Shown in pieces: positions 8,387-17,243 of a DNA stretch of 64,000 nucleotides. Numbering within the stretch: the stretch's first letter is position 1; each line of letters begins with the position of its first letter. Source of the stretch: Rhizorhapis sp. SPR117 (GTDB lineage Bacteria; Pseudomonadota; Alphaproteobacteria; Sphingomonadales; Sphingomonadaceae); the NCBI RefSeq assembly GCF_021742065.1, contig NZ_JAKKIE010000007.1:1-64000 (forward strand). Direction: 5' to 3'. The translations under genes and the position numbers were made by a program. Below the pieces are notes generated by a model, which did no database searches, had not been told where the DNA came from, and saw only the letters and a list, made by a program, of their open reading frames with translations.

Positions 8387-8611
8387 ATGCAGACGATCAC
8401 GAACACCGCCGCCGCCGACAACGCCGCCTACTTCGCAGCGGTCGCCAGCGCCGAACGCCGGGCACTACACAGCTACTTCGATCAGCACGTCATCGAGGAC
8501 GCCGAGCTGGGATACCTCGCCATCGACGAGGGCGATTATGATAACCTCACTCAGACGTTGATCGACCGGATCGTCTACACCGCGCCGGGCGGGATCCTCG
8601 ACGAATTCTGA
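8387..8611 (+). CDS. Small acidic hypothetical protein
   Basis: 74 residues starting MQTITNTAAADNAAYF, with caggag about 6 bases before ATG 8387. The protein is acidic and helical (AERRALHSYFDQHVIEDAEL) with no recognised domain. A good terminator follows directly. It may be regulated through the structured element upstream. Function unknown. Confidence 0.65.
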   Translation: MQTITNTAAADNAAYFAAVASAERRALHSYFDQHVIEDAELGYLAIDEGDYDNLTQTLIDRIVYTAPGGILDEF

Positions 8612-8623
8612 GACCGCCGACAG

Positions 8624-8655
8624 GGGAGGGGCGCGTGACGCCTCTCCCTTTTTTT
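8624..8655 (+). terminator. Rho-independent terminator
   Basis: A 10-bp stem (8624-8633 with 8639-8648, one G-U pair) and a run of seven T. It ends the small acidic gene. Just downstream, 8669-8703 forms a separate perfect 14-bp hairpin with a CATCGAA loop, which may protect or end the converging minus-strand transcript. Confidence 0.8.
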
Positions 8656-8731
8656 GCTTCTGGGGAATACGGGCATAGGGGGCATCGAACCCCCTATGCC
8701 CGTGCCGCGGCGTTGCCGCGGCAGGCCGGGT

Positions 8732-8950
8732 TCAGACCCGCAGCCGCTTCTCGACGTCGTCGATCCCGAGCGATTTGATCCGCTCGGCCAGCGTTGCGAG
8801 GCGCTTGATATCTAGCTTCAGCAGGCCCGCCTTTTCGACTGCCGATATGGCCTGCTCGCGCTCGCGCTCTTCAAGCCTTTTGCGCCGGTCCTCCAATCGC
8901 CGTGCATCTTCTTCGAATGCCGCGCGCTCCTGTTCCAATGTCTTTGCCAT
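8732..8950 (-). CDS. TraC/MobC-like small coiled-coil protein
   Basis: 72 residues, strongly charged: an N-terminal coiled coil (EQERAAFEEDARRLEDRRKR) then KAGLLKLDI and LATLAERIKSLG. The coiled coil plus KAGL segment recalls the small TraC-type proteins of Ti-like mobilisation regions, which assist relaxosome assembly. The gene sits beside the probable oriT and faces away from traD/traI. The family link is by appearance only. Confidence 0.55.
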   Translation of the reverse strand: MAKTLEQERAAFEEDARRLEDRRKRLEEREREQAISAVEKAGLLKLDIKRLATLAERIKSLGIDDVEKRLRV

Positions 8951-9032
8951 AAGTGCCTCTGTTCAAAGCTGATCGGGCCATGAACATGCCGACTATAACG
9001 CCAGCCTCCTCACGTCGGAAGAAGAAGAATCG

Positions 9033-9167
9033 GGGTTGGGCGCATCGAGCTGACGCCCGATGACGGCTCTATTCGCTAAGGCTCCCGACGCCCCTATGGG
9101 ACGCCGGCAACCTAAGCTCACGGACCCAAGGCTGTCGCCTCGTCTCCGCCCATCCGGGTGACGATCC
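9033..9167. repeat. Dispersed repeat, copy 2
   Basis: Matches 4274-4419 in five ordered blocks, including GCTCTATTCGCTAAG (9066-9080) and CCTAAGCTCACGGA (9111-9124). The possible minus-strand peptide is interrupted by a frame change here. It lies between the TraC-like gene and the probable oriT. Confidence 0.55.
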
Positions 9168-9439
9168 TCGCCTGGCTGATGCAACCGCAGCGATCATCGA
9201 CCGCCAATTCGTCGCGCCTTAATCGCTGGTGACTACGAGCCCCTGCGATATCTACACGCTGGCTAACTCGCCCGGGATTTCTCTTTCCCGCTTCCGCCTG
9301 CCGGCGGACCCATGCCCAGCCGGACCCGGCTACGGGCATCTCCAACCACCTCCACACAGGCCTAGGACCAGGAATAGTCTCCAAGGATTAGCACACCCTA
9401 CGCACCTGAAGGTGCAGGGTTTCCGTTGTTACACAACGG

Positions 9440-9620
9440 GTTAGCGCGGAAGGAAGGGAGAGTATGTTGTAGTACGGCAATGGCGGCGCATGAAATCGGC
9501 GGAAATCGGCTATTTCGGCGTAGTATGCGAGACTACGAGGGGAGGGGGCATGACGATCAACTTGCCCGTGACCGGCCCGAGCGCTATAAATAGAGCCGTT
9601 CTTCAGTCCCCACCAGCCTC
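9440..9620. other. Probable origin of transfer (oriT) region
   Basis: A 690-base gene-free stretch directly before the relaxosome, coupling-protein and relaxase genes. It contains direct repeats GAAATCGGC (9492-9500 and 9502-9510) and an inverted repeat CGTAGT / ACTACG (9519-9524 and 9532-9537). Such repeats beside a MobF relaxase operon typically mark oriT and accessory-protein sites. No nic site could be identified, so this is inferred mainly from position. Confidence 0.35.
9562..9590 (+). promoter_or_regulatory. Sigma-70-type promoter for the transfer operon
   Basis: TTGCCC (9562-9567), a 17-base spacer and TATAAA (9585-9590). Transcription would begin near 9597, leaving a leader of about 40 bases before the ribbon-helix-helix gene. 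The inverted repeat just upstream could be bound by that gene's product, giving autoregulation (inference). Confidence 0.5.
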
Positions 9621-9638
9621 CCTGCTAGGAGGTTGGTC

Positions 9639-9929
9639 TTGGCTACCAGTTACAGGCACTACAATATTCGCCTCGAGCGCTCCCAGTGGGACCGCCTCAG
9701 CGCGATTGCCGCCGAGCAGAAACTGAGCGTCGCCGACATCATCCGGTCGGCCCTCAACGTCTTCCTTTCATCCTCCGATGTCCTGACCGCCAGCCAGCGC
9801 CGGCTCGCCCGGATCAGCGAGTTCCAGCAGCTCGCCCTGGACGTCATCATCCGCGAGCAATATCCCGAACTGCGCGACCGTCTCGTCGCCGAAACCGACA
9901 AGCGCCTGGTGCAATATCATGGCGCGTGA
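9639..9929 (+). CDS. Ribbon-helix-helix relaxosome accessory protein
   Basis: 96 residues. The N-terminus YRHYNIRLERSQWDRLSAIA then SVADIIRSALNVFL is a typical ribbon-helix-helix DNA-binding domain, followed by a helical tail. GGAGG six bases before TTG 9639 makes this start the best; TTG 9633 is possible. By position, first in the operon with traD and traI and next to the probable oriT, it likely binds oriT and controls the operon, like TraY/TrwA-type proteins. The stop overlaps the traD start by 11 bases. Confidence 0.75.
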   Translation: MATSYRHYNIRLERSQWDRLSAIAAEQKLSVADIIRSALNVFLSSSDVLTASQRRLARISEFQQLALDVIIREQYPELRDRLVAETDKRLVQYHGA

Positions 9930-12213
9930 GGACATCCGCTCGAACGGGAAAAACATCCCGCTGACCCATCATAGCGCGCGCGGCCGCGTGCAGCGAAACT
10001 CGGGCAATTTCACGCGCGGCTCCCAGCTTCTCACCCACGAGATGCTGATGTGGTTCTCAGGGGCCAAGCTGCCGATCTTGGCGTGGTTCTTCGCCTTCCT
10101 CCTGGCGTGGTTCATCATCCTCTCGATCCGCCTCGATGAGCACGGATTCCAGCTCGTCTGCATGAAGGTCTATGCGGGCCTCTGGAACTGGGTCGACCTC
10201 AATCCGAACAAGCGCGTCAACGTCACGCTGCCGAGCGGCGAGATCTACAAAACCATCATGCCGGCGGTGCCCTATATCCCCGCCGTCCAAAAGGCCTGGG
10301 CCACCACGGTCCACGCGTTGATCGGCTCGCTCCTTGTCTCGATCTTCGTCGTGACGCCCCTCGCGATCTGGTTCGTCGACATCTCCCGCAGGCGCGGCAA
10401 GACGATCCTTCAGGAACGCCACGAGCGGGGCGCCATGCTGGTCGACTACGCCGTCCTCGTCTCCGAAATCGCCCAGCACAATGCCGCCAAATTCGCCGAA
10501 GATGCGCGCCAGTTCTTCCCCCGGCTGAGCCAGGCTGCCGTGCTCCGTCTGCCTTTTTCCGAGCGAAAGGCAGGCGGGATCCATCATCCCTATTCCCTCG
10601 CCGGCGTCCCCTATCCGCACCGCCTCGAGCAGTCCCACACGATGCTCATCGGCACGACCGGCGCGGGGAAGACGACGGAACTCAGAAGCCTCGTCACCCA
10701 GATGCGCCAGCGCCAGGACAATGCGGTCATCTTCGACCTCACCGGCGCCTATGTCGAAGCCTTCTACGATCCGGCCCGTGATACAATCCTCAACCCCATG
10801 GACCAGCGCTGCCCGGCCTGGTCGATCTTCAACGACTGCTCGACCTACAGCCATTTCACATCCGCCGCCGCGGCGCTGATCCCGTCCGATGGTGGCTCTT
10901 CCGAACCCTTCTGGGCCCTTGCTGCGCGCACGCTCTTCATCGAGATGTGCGTCCGCTTGGCTGAGCGCGGCCAGACCAGCAATCTCGCTCTTTCCGAAAA
11001 CCTGATGACGGCCGACCTGAAGCGCGTTCACCGGTTCCTTGCCAACACCATCGCCGACCCGTTGACCGCCCCGGAAGCCGCCCGCATGGCGGAATCGATC
11101 CGCGCCGTGTTCAACACCAACGCGCAGGTTCTTCGCTTCCTCCCCGACGAGGGCGAGCAGTTCTCGATCCGCCAGTGGATGACCGTCGACCGGGCGCCCG
11201 GATCGATCCTCTTCGTCACCTCCGACTACGACGATCTGGAGATGAACAAGCCGCTGCTGACCTTGTGGATGAACCTCGCCATCACCAGCCTCATGACGCT
11301 GCCGCGCACGCGCTCGCTGCGCACCTGGTTCATGTTCGACGAGGTCGGCGCGCTCCACCGGCTGCCCGCGATCGAGAAGGGCCTTCAGACCGCACGCAAT
11401 TTCGGCGGCGCGATGATCCTGGGGCTCCACAGTTTCCAGAAGCTGGTCGAGGTTTACGGCGAAGAAGGCGCCCGCAATCTCGCTTCGCTCGCACGCACCA
11501 AGCTCATCCTTGCGACCAGCGAATTGAAGACCGCCGAGGAGTGCTCGCAATATATCGGCAACCGCGAAGTGCGGCAGATGGATGAGGCCTACAGCTACGG
11601 CTACAACAACAACCGCGACGCCTCGACGCTAACTCCGCGCAAGCAGGTGGAGCCTCTCGTCATTGCCGACGACATCACGAACCTGCCCTCGATGCACGGC
11701 TTCGTGAAATTCCCGGACGGCTTTCCGGCTGCGCGGATCCTGCTCGAGTGGAAGGACTATCCCGAGGTCGCGCGCGGCTTCATGCCGCGCCCCTCGATGC
11801 AGCCCGTTCGCTCCAGGCGCGGCGAGGAAGCATTTAGCGAAGAAGGTGACGAGGCGGGCGGCCGCGACGGTGCCGCGCAGATCATCGACGAGGTGGCCGA
11901 GGCGAGCAATGTCGCCAAGGAAATGGCGGCGCGGATCCTCCAGACACCATCCGAGGAAGAGAGCGCCGACCCGGCTCGTGCCACCCAGCGCAATGACGAC
12001 AAGAACGAGCAATCGACCCCTGCAACCCGGGCGGGCGACAAGGCGCTCGGGAAGGATGGCGAGCAGGCTGCGACGACGCGGGGCGAGGGTGATCGTCGCG
12101 ATGCCCGCGGCGCCGTCTCACCGGCGCCCCAAGTCGAAGATCAGACCCTCATCGAGCTGCGCCAGGGGTTTGCGGCCGGGCGCGACGGCGACGATCTCGA
12201 CATGGGGATCTGA
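9919..12213 (+). CDS. traD: Type IV coupling protein TraD
   Basis: 764 residues. Two N-terminal membrane helices (ILAWFFAFLLAWFIILS about residue 55, and ALIGSLLVSIFVVTPLAIWF about 130-150) are followed by a VirD4-type ATPase with Walker A GTTGAGKTTEL (about 245-255) and Walker B WFMFDEVG (about 470). The C-terminus is long, acidic and low-complexity, as in F TraD, where it docks on the relaxosome. It pumps the relaxase-bound strand into the secretion channel. It overlaps the preceding gene and is 3 bases from traI, so all three are co-translated. Confidence 0.93.
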   Translation: MAREDIRSNGKNIPLTHHSARGRVQRNSGNFTRGSQLLTHEMLMWFSGAKLPILAWFFAFLLAWFIILSIRLDEHGFQLVCMKVYAGLWNWVDLNPNKRVNVTLPSGEIYKTIMPAVPYIPAVQKAWATTVHALIGSLLVSIFVVTPLAIWFVDISRRRGKTILQERHERGAMLVDYAVLVSEIAQHNAAKFAEDARQFFPRLSQAAVLRLPFSERKAGGIHHPYSLAGVPYPHRLEQSHTMLIGTTGAGKTTELRSLVTQMRQRQDNAVIFDLTGAYVEAFYDPARDTILNPMDQRCPAWSIFNDCSTYSHFTSAAAALIPSDGGSSEPFWALAARTLFIEMCVRLAERGQTSNLALSENLMTADLKRVHRFLANTIADPLTAPEAARMAESIRAVFNTNAQVLRFLPDEGEQFSIRQWMTVDRAPGSILFVTSDYDDLEMNKPLLTLWMNLAITSLMTLPRTRSLRTWFMFDEVGALHRLPAIEKGLQTARNFGGAMILGLHSFQKLVEVYGEEGARNLASLARTKLILATSELKTAEECSQYIGNREVRQMDEAYSYGYNNNRDASTLTPRKQVEPLVIADDITNLPSMHGFVKFPDGFPAARILLEWKDYPEVARGFMPRPSMQPVRSRRGEEAFSEEGDEAGGRDGAAQIIDEVAEASNVAKEMAARILQTPSEEESADPARATQRNDDKNEQSTPATRAGDKALGKDGEQAATTRGEGDRRDARGAVSPAPQVEDQTLIELRQGFAAGRDGDDLDMGI

Positions 12214-12216
12214 CCC

Positions 12217-15200
12217 ATGCACTCGATCGCCTCAGTCCGCTCCGCAGCCGGTGCCGCGAACTATTTCGCGAAGGACGATTTCAAGGATAATTACTATACG
12301 GCCGACGGCTCGGCCGAGGTCAGCGCCTGGAGCGGGGAAGGGGCGGCCAGTCTCGGGCTCACCGGCGAGGTCGCACGCGACGATTTCGAGAAAACGCTGA
12401 GCGGCTTTCTGCCCAGCGGGGAGGGCGTCGCCCAGGTCGAGAACCGCCGCAATGGCATCGATCTCACCTTCTCGGTGCCCAAGTCGGTGTCGGTCATGGC
12501 CTATGTTGCCGACGACAAGCGCGTGCTCGCCGCGAACATGAGCGCGGTCCAGAAGACCATGGCCTGGGTCGAGAAGAATCTCGCGGAGGGTCGTAAAGAC
12601 GTGGAGGGCCGCAAGGTGCCCGTGCGTACCGGCAATCTCGTCTATGCGCTCTTCCAGCACGATACGAGCCGGGCCCTCGATCCGCAGGCCCACGTCCATG
12701 CCGTCGTCGCCAATTTGACGCGCATGCCCGACGGCAAATGGCAGGCGCTCCATGCCGACAAGATCTGGAGCAACAACACGACGATCGGTGCCATCTACCA
12801 CGCGTTCCTGCGCGCGGGGCTCGAGCAGCTTGGCTACCAGGTCGAAATGAAGGGCAAGCACGGCACCTTTGAAATCGCGGGCGTGCCCCAGGCGGTGATC
12901 GAGGCCTTCAGTCAGCGGCGTGAGGCCATCCTTGAAAAGGCCGCCGAGCTCGGCATCGTCTCCGCCAAGGGGCGCGACGGCGTCACCACCACGACCCGTG
13001 ATCCCAAGCTCAATGTCGACGACCGGGGAAGCCTGATCCAGGGCTGGATCGACAAGGCGGTGGCGCTCGGGTTCGACGGCAAGACCATACGCGCTTCAGC
13101 CGAGGCGAAGGCGGGCCAGGGCGCTGCGGACAGCCGGCTCGAGCGCGGCTTCCGCGCGGTCACCGACGCGATCGCCGGCGCGCGCGTGCTGATCGGGGGC
13201 TTCCTTCATTCGCCCGATCCGTTGGTAGACAGCGGCCTTGCCCGCGCGACGAAATCCCCGGCGGTTGCGCGATCGCAGCTCGCGGTCGCGTCTGCCGTGC
13301 GGATCCTCGCCGAGCGAGAGGCGGCGTTTGATGTCAACAAGCTCGCAAAGACCGCGCTGGATCTTGGACTGAAGGGCGTCACGATCGACACGGTCGAGCA
13401 CCGCATCGGACAGCTTTTCGACAGCCGCCAGCTCATCCCCGGCGCGCCCCGCCTCGAGGACAAGGGCGTCCAGATGGTGACGACGCAGGACGCGTTGCGC
13501 ATCGAAGTATCGATCCTGAAGGCGGTTGAGGCCGGAGCGGGCAGGGCGGCTCCGGTCCTGCCCGCACAGGAGGCGCCCACGCGCCTGCAGGAGATCACGG
13601 AACGACCACTCAATCCCGGCCAACTTGCTGCAGCCACGTTGATCCTTGCCTCCGAGGATCGGACCGTCACCGTCCAGGGCGTCGCCGGCGCTGGCAAGTC
13701 GACCATGCTGCAGGCGGTCGCCCGTATCGCCGAAGCCGAAGGCCGCGATATTCTCGGGCTCGCCTTCCAGAACAAGATGGTCGCGGACCTCGCCAAGGGA
13801 GCCGGGATCAAGAGCCAGACCATTGCCTCGTTCGTGCTTGCCAATGAGCGCTATGTGAGCGAGCGCGATACGCCAAGGTTCGAGGACGCGCGGGCGCGGT
13901 TCGCTGGCGCCATGCTGGTGGTCGACGAGACGTCGATGGTCTCGAGCACCGACATGCTGAAGCTTCACGGCATCGTCGAGGCGCTCGGCATCGACAAGCT
14001 CGTGCTTGTCGGCGATCGCCAGCAACTCTCCTCGATCGATGCCGGCAAGTCGTTCGCCATGATCCAGGCGGCCGGCGGCACGATGGCCCGGATGGATGAG
14101 AATATCCGCCAACGCACCGATACGCTGCGCACCGTCGCCGCGCTCGCCAATGTCGGCAAGGCGGGTGAAGCGATGAAAGTGCTCGGCGACAAGGTTCATG
14201 AAAGCGCGAACCCACCTGACGCGGCCGCGGAGATGTGGCTGGCGCTCTCGGCCGAGGACCGCGCCGCGACCCAGGTATTCGCCTCGGGCCGGGAATCCCG
14301 CGCGATCATCAACCAGCGCATTCAGGATGGTCTCGCGGCGGAAGGCAGCGTGCGCGGCGAGGGGGTCCATCTCATCGTCTATGATCGCGTGAATCTGACC
14401 CGCGAGGAACTGCGTTATGCGTCGAGTTACCGTCCGGGCTTGACCCTCGACGTCGGGCGCGGCGGCGCTCAAGACGTTGGTCTCGCGCAGGGCCGCTATG
14501 ACGTGACCAGGGTGCTGCCGTCGGGCAAGGTCGAGCTCAGCGACGGACGGCGCAAGCTGCGCTTCGATCCGCAGCGTCTGTCGCCCACCGAAAAGCGCGA
14601 TCGGCTCGAACTTACCGAAAAGAAAGACCTCCACATCCGCGAGGGCGATCGCATCCGCTGGACCGCGAACGACAAGCCGCGCGACCTGCACAATGCCGCG
14701 CTCGCCCGCATTGTCTCAGCCGATGCGAGCGGGGTCACCTTCGAAACGGCGGGCAATCAGACCATCACGCTGGCCCGCGGCGATTCGATGCTGTCGCGTC
14801 TCGACCTCGCCTACGCGCTCAATATGCACATGGCGCAGGGCATCACCACCGACAAGGCGATCACGGTTATGGACAGCCGCGAGCGCAATCTGTCGAACCA
14901 GCGCCTGTTCAATGTCGGCGTGACCCGCGTGCGAGACGAGTTGGTCATGCTCGTGGACGACAAGGAGAAGCTGGGGCGTCAGCTCGATCACAATGCCGGA
15001 AACAAGACTTCCGCGCTGGAGACGGTCGGCCGCCTCGATATCGACGGGAAGAGGGGCGGCGCCGTACCGCCCAAGTTCGATCCCGGCCCGATCGTCGGGA
15101 TCAACCTTGCCGACCAGCCCGATATCCTGGCGGATCTTCCCCCGATCCCGGACGGGCCGCTCGGGCCGCCCGTCCAGTCCAAGGGCGACGACCTCAAGGC

Positions 15201-15276
15201 GCCCCCCGACCTCAAGCCTGAAAAGACCGATCTGCTGCCCCCGCTGCCCGAGCGCAGCCTGGGTCTCGACCTGTGA
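12217..15276 (+). CDS. traI: MobF conjugative relaxase-helicase TraI
   Basis: 1019 residues. The N-terminal TrwC-type relaxase domain has a tyrosine pair near residues 26-27 (DNYYTADG) and the metal-binding HUH motif DPQAHVHAVVAN (His159, His161). The C-terminal half is a RecD/TraI-like helicase with Walker A GVAGAGKSTM (about 488) and Walker B LVVDETSM (about 567), ending in a Pro-rich tail. It nicks oriT, stays on the 5' end and unwinds the plasmid for transfer. It is shorter than F TraI (about 1750 residues) and close in size to TrwC (about 970). Confidence 0.95.
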   Translation: MHSIASVRSAAGAANYFAKDDFKDNYYTADGSAEVSAWSGEGAASLGLTGEVARDDFEKTLSGFLPSGEGVAQVENRRNGIDLTFSVPKSVSVMAYVADDKRVLAANMSAVQKTMAWVEKNLAEGRKDVEGRKVPVRTGNLVYALFQHDTSRALDPQAHVHAVVANLTRMPDGKWQALHADKIWSNNTTIGAIYHAFLRAGLEQLGYQVEMKGKHGTFEIAGVPQAVIEAFSQRREAILEKAAELGIVSAKGRDGVTTTTRDPKLNVDDRGSLIQGWIDKAVALGFDGKTIRASAEAKAGQGAADSRLERGFRAVTDAIAGARVLIGGFLHSPDPLVDSGLARATKSPAVARSQLAVASAVRILAEREAAFDVNKLAKTALDLGLKGVTIDTVEHRIGQLFDSRQLIPGAPRLEDKGVQMVTTQDALRIEVSILKAVEAGAGRAAPVLPAQEAPTRLQEITERPLNPGQLAAATLILASEDRTVTVQGVAGAGKSTMLQAVARIAEAEGRDILGLAFQNKMVADLAKGAGIKSQTIASFVLANERYVSERDTPRFEDARARFAGAMLVVDETSMVSSTDMLKLHGIVEALGIDKLVLVGDRQQLSSIDAGKSFAMIQAAGGTMARMDENIRQRTDTLRTVAALANVGKAGEAMKVLGDKVHESANPPDAAAEMWLALSAEDRAATQVFASGRESRAIINQRIQDGLAAEGSVRGEGVHLIVYDRVNLTREELRYASSYRPGLTLDVGRGGAQDVGLAQGRYDVTRVLPSGKVELSDGRRKLRFDPQRLSPTEKRDRLELTEKKDLHIREGDRIRWTANDKPRDLHNAALARIVSADASGVTFETAGNQTITLARGDSMLSRLDLAYALNMHMAQGITTDKAITVMDSRERNLSNQRLFNVGVTRVRDELVMLVDDKEKLGRQLDHNAGNKTSALETVGRLDIDGKRGGAVPPKFDPGPIVGINLADQPDILADLPPIPDGPLGPPVQSKGDDLKAPPDLKPEKTDLLPPLPERSLGLDL

Positions 15277-15321
15277 CGATGAACCGCCGGCGCGGTGCCG
15301 GCATATGCAAGTAGAGCAACG

Positions 15322-15522
15322 ATGGCGTGGGAATTTGACGAAGGTGGCAAGTTCGGCAGCGAAAAGGCCGCCGAGGACTATGCGCGGCGCAATGGCCTCA
15401 GCAACGCGGACTTCCGCACACGGCGCAACGGCGACCAGGTCGAACTGGAGATCCGCCGCTCCGCGCTGGACGGGCGCCAGCTTCGCGATGGCAATGAAGG
15501 CCGCAAAGACGGCTGGTTCTGA
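15322..15522 (+). CDS. Small hypothetical protein after traI
   Basis: 66 residues starting MAWEFDEGGKFGSEKAAEDY, charged and helical, ending KDGWF. It follows traI by 45 bases in the same direction and may be translated from the same transcript. No domain is recognised. It is the last backbone gene before the accessory island. Confidence 0.6.
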   Translation: MAWEFDEGGKFGSEKAAEDYARRNGLSNADFRTRRNGDQVELEIRRSALDGRQLRDGNEGRKDGWF

Positions 15523-15662
15523 CCGAGATCAAGGACGGCAATAGCCGTGCTCGGGGAAATATCCAGCCGCGACCTGAACGATCGCGTCGCGGCGGCTCTG
15601 CCGCTGCGCTACCCTTCGATTAGGGACATTGAATGCATCGGCTTCTATCTGGCGCACTCCCT

Positions 15663-15695
15663 TATGTCTGATGCCGACGAGCGCCATCAGACATA
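15663..15695. repeat. 11-bp inverted repeat at the left edge of the island
   Basis: TATGTCTGATG (15663-15673) and CATCAGACATA (15685-15695) are perfectly inverted with an 11-base spacer. The right arm covers the stop codon of the Argonaute gene. There is no T run, so it is not a standard terminator. Its arms resemble the palindrome before the tyrosine recombinase at 41849-41880 (ATGTCYGA), though the spacing differs. Confidence 0.45.
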
Positions 15696-17243
15696 GTATT
15701 TGAAGGGCTGCTTCTCCTGTCCTTTCGCAGATCCCATCGTCAAAACGTCACCTACCATTCGCGCAAATCGCACCGTCACCGGCAGGCCGTCATTAAAGTT
15801 GCAACTGTTGTAGTTGATTTTGGTGAGGCCCATGATGTCCGCAAGGACCGTGCGAATGTCGGGCTTCGCATTTTTGCTCCTCATCACCGTGACATGAAGC
15901 GGATTGGGCGTCTCAGGTCCGATGTAGGTGTCGAGCTGCGGCACGTAGCCGGTCGTCCAAAGGTAGGCGGTCTGCTGGTCAAGCAGCAGCGCGGTGCCGC
16001 GGAGGACGGGATAGTCGCCGTCGCGGAACAGCTTGGTCTCGCCGCCCGTCGTCCGGATACGCACGCCTACGACGTTGGTGCCCTTTGGTGCCGCCGCGCA
16101 GAAGGCATCCCACTCCTCGTCGTTGAAATAGGTCTGGCCATGAATGAATAGCTCCTTCGGAGGCTCACCATGCATCTCGATGTAGGTTTCGAGGACCATG
16201 TTCAGGAGGCGCTTCGCAGCGTCTTTCTTGAGATGATATTCGTAGTCGCCGGTCTTCCACGGACCGTTCGCGCCGCGGAAGACGACGCCGTCGCCTTCAT
16301 TCAAGAACATCTGAGCAGCGCAGCAAGCGTGACCCTCAGGATCTTGGGGCAGGCTTTTATAGACCATACCGATGTAGCAGACACCGGGTCGAACCGTCGC
16401 CAAGCGCCAAGGCGGTTTCGGCTGGGTCTTGTAATAGAGACCGGTCGCGAGGTTCCACGCCACCGTGGCGGCGTCCTGCGTCTTGCGCACCGGATACCCG
16501 GATTTGTTCAAGAACGCGTCAGGCGCCAGGGTTGTCTCGCGGACGAGCTGGGTGGGCGCGATCGTCAGGAACTCGGCCTTGATACGCCGATGGAAGTCTG
16601 GGACGTCGCTGAAGATATCCTCATTGCTCTGGTCGATAACGCCGGCGGCGGCGAGTAGTGGGAGGCTCTCCTTCACCTTCTGTCGGCGTTTGAAGTCGCC
16701 CACCTCCATCGCAACGCCCGCGCGCTTCGAACCAGGCCGGCAGCGCTCGTAGACGATCTCGGGCAGGACAAGGACCCACACGTCGACCGCCTGTTCCTCG
16801 TTCCGGAGATGCTTGCGCACCCGATCGATGTAGAGTTTGGCCACCTTGTCGACGGCCTCATGCAGGTTGAGGATGCTGGTCGCCTTGTCGATGTCAGCCA
16901 GCGGGATCGAGAGAGTGCTCACCTCGTCCGGTTCGAATGTGATGCCAAACGTCTCTTCTAGACCGGGGAAGTTGGCGAGATGCAGTCGGTCCTGTTTTTC
17001 GCCTTTGCCGGGCGGCGGGACCGCAACCACCTGCTGCAACTTGCGCGCCCAGCCACGGAAATGGCTGATGCCGTCTGTCGTGCCAACAACACCGACGCGA
17101 ATTTCGCGCGTTTTCTTGGCGCGGGCATGCGGCCCATAGAGAAAGAGCCCGTCCTTCGGGTGCGGACTTGGCTGGCCATAAGCAAACTCAAGCTCGGGTT
17201 CGTGGAGGTGCTCGACAATCAGCGATGTCTCGGCGAACTTCAT
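15687..17243 (-). CDS. Short prokaryotic Argonaute (MID-PIWI)
   Basis: 518 residues. The C-terminus [20 protein letters not shown] then a KYYV end, and the [16 protein letters not shown] segment before it, match the PIWI region of short prokaryotic Argonautes. There are no N or PAZ domains and I see no intact DEDX catalytic tetrad, so it probably binds guide and target without cutting. Short pAgos act with an APAZ-domain partner that carries the toxic effector; that partner is the upstream gene, whose stop overlaps this start by 4 bases (ATGA). On guide-directed recognition of invader nucleic acid the complex is expected to trigger effector activity and abortive infection. Confidence 0.85.
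   Translation of the reverse strand: MKFAETSLIVEHLHEPELEFAYGQPSPHPKDGLFLYGPHARAKKTREIRVGVVGTTDGISHFRGWARKLQQVVAVPPPGKGEKQDRLHLANFPGLEETFGITFEPDEVSTLSIPLADIDKATSILNLHEAVDKVAKLYIDRVRKHLRNEEQAVDVWVLVLPEIVYERCRPGSKRAGVAMEVGDFKRRQKVKESLPLLAAAGVIDQSNEDIFSDVPDFHRRIKAEFLTIAPTQLVRETTLAPDAFLNKSGYPVRKTQDAATVAWNLATGLYYKTQPKPPWRLATVRPGVCYIGMVYKSLPQDPEGHACCAAQMFLNEGDGVVFRGANGPWKTGDYEYHLKKDAAKRLLNMVLETYIEMHGEPPKELFIHGQTYFNDEEWDAFCAAAPKGTNVVGVRIRTTGGETKLFRDGDYPVLRGTALLLDQQTAYLWTTGYVPQLDTYIGPETPNPLHVTVMRSKNAKPDIRTVLADIMGLTKINYNSCNFNDGLPVTVRFARMVGDVLTMGSAKGQEKQPFKYYV

Noticed and set aside
10057..11550. 497-residue minus-strand open frame
   Set aside because: Shadow of traD; the plus strand has clear ATPase motifs and the minus translation is rich in Arg, Asp and Gly without domains.
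13096..14691. 531-residue minus-strand open frame
   Set aside because: Shadow of the traI helicase region.
15663..15695. Terminator reading of the palindrome at the end of the Argonaute gene
   Set aside because: The stem has no T run on either strand and overlaps the stop codon, so it is listed as an inverted repeat.
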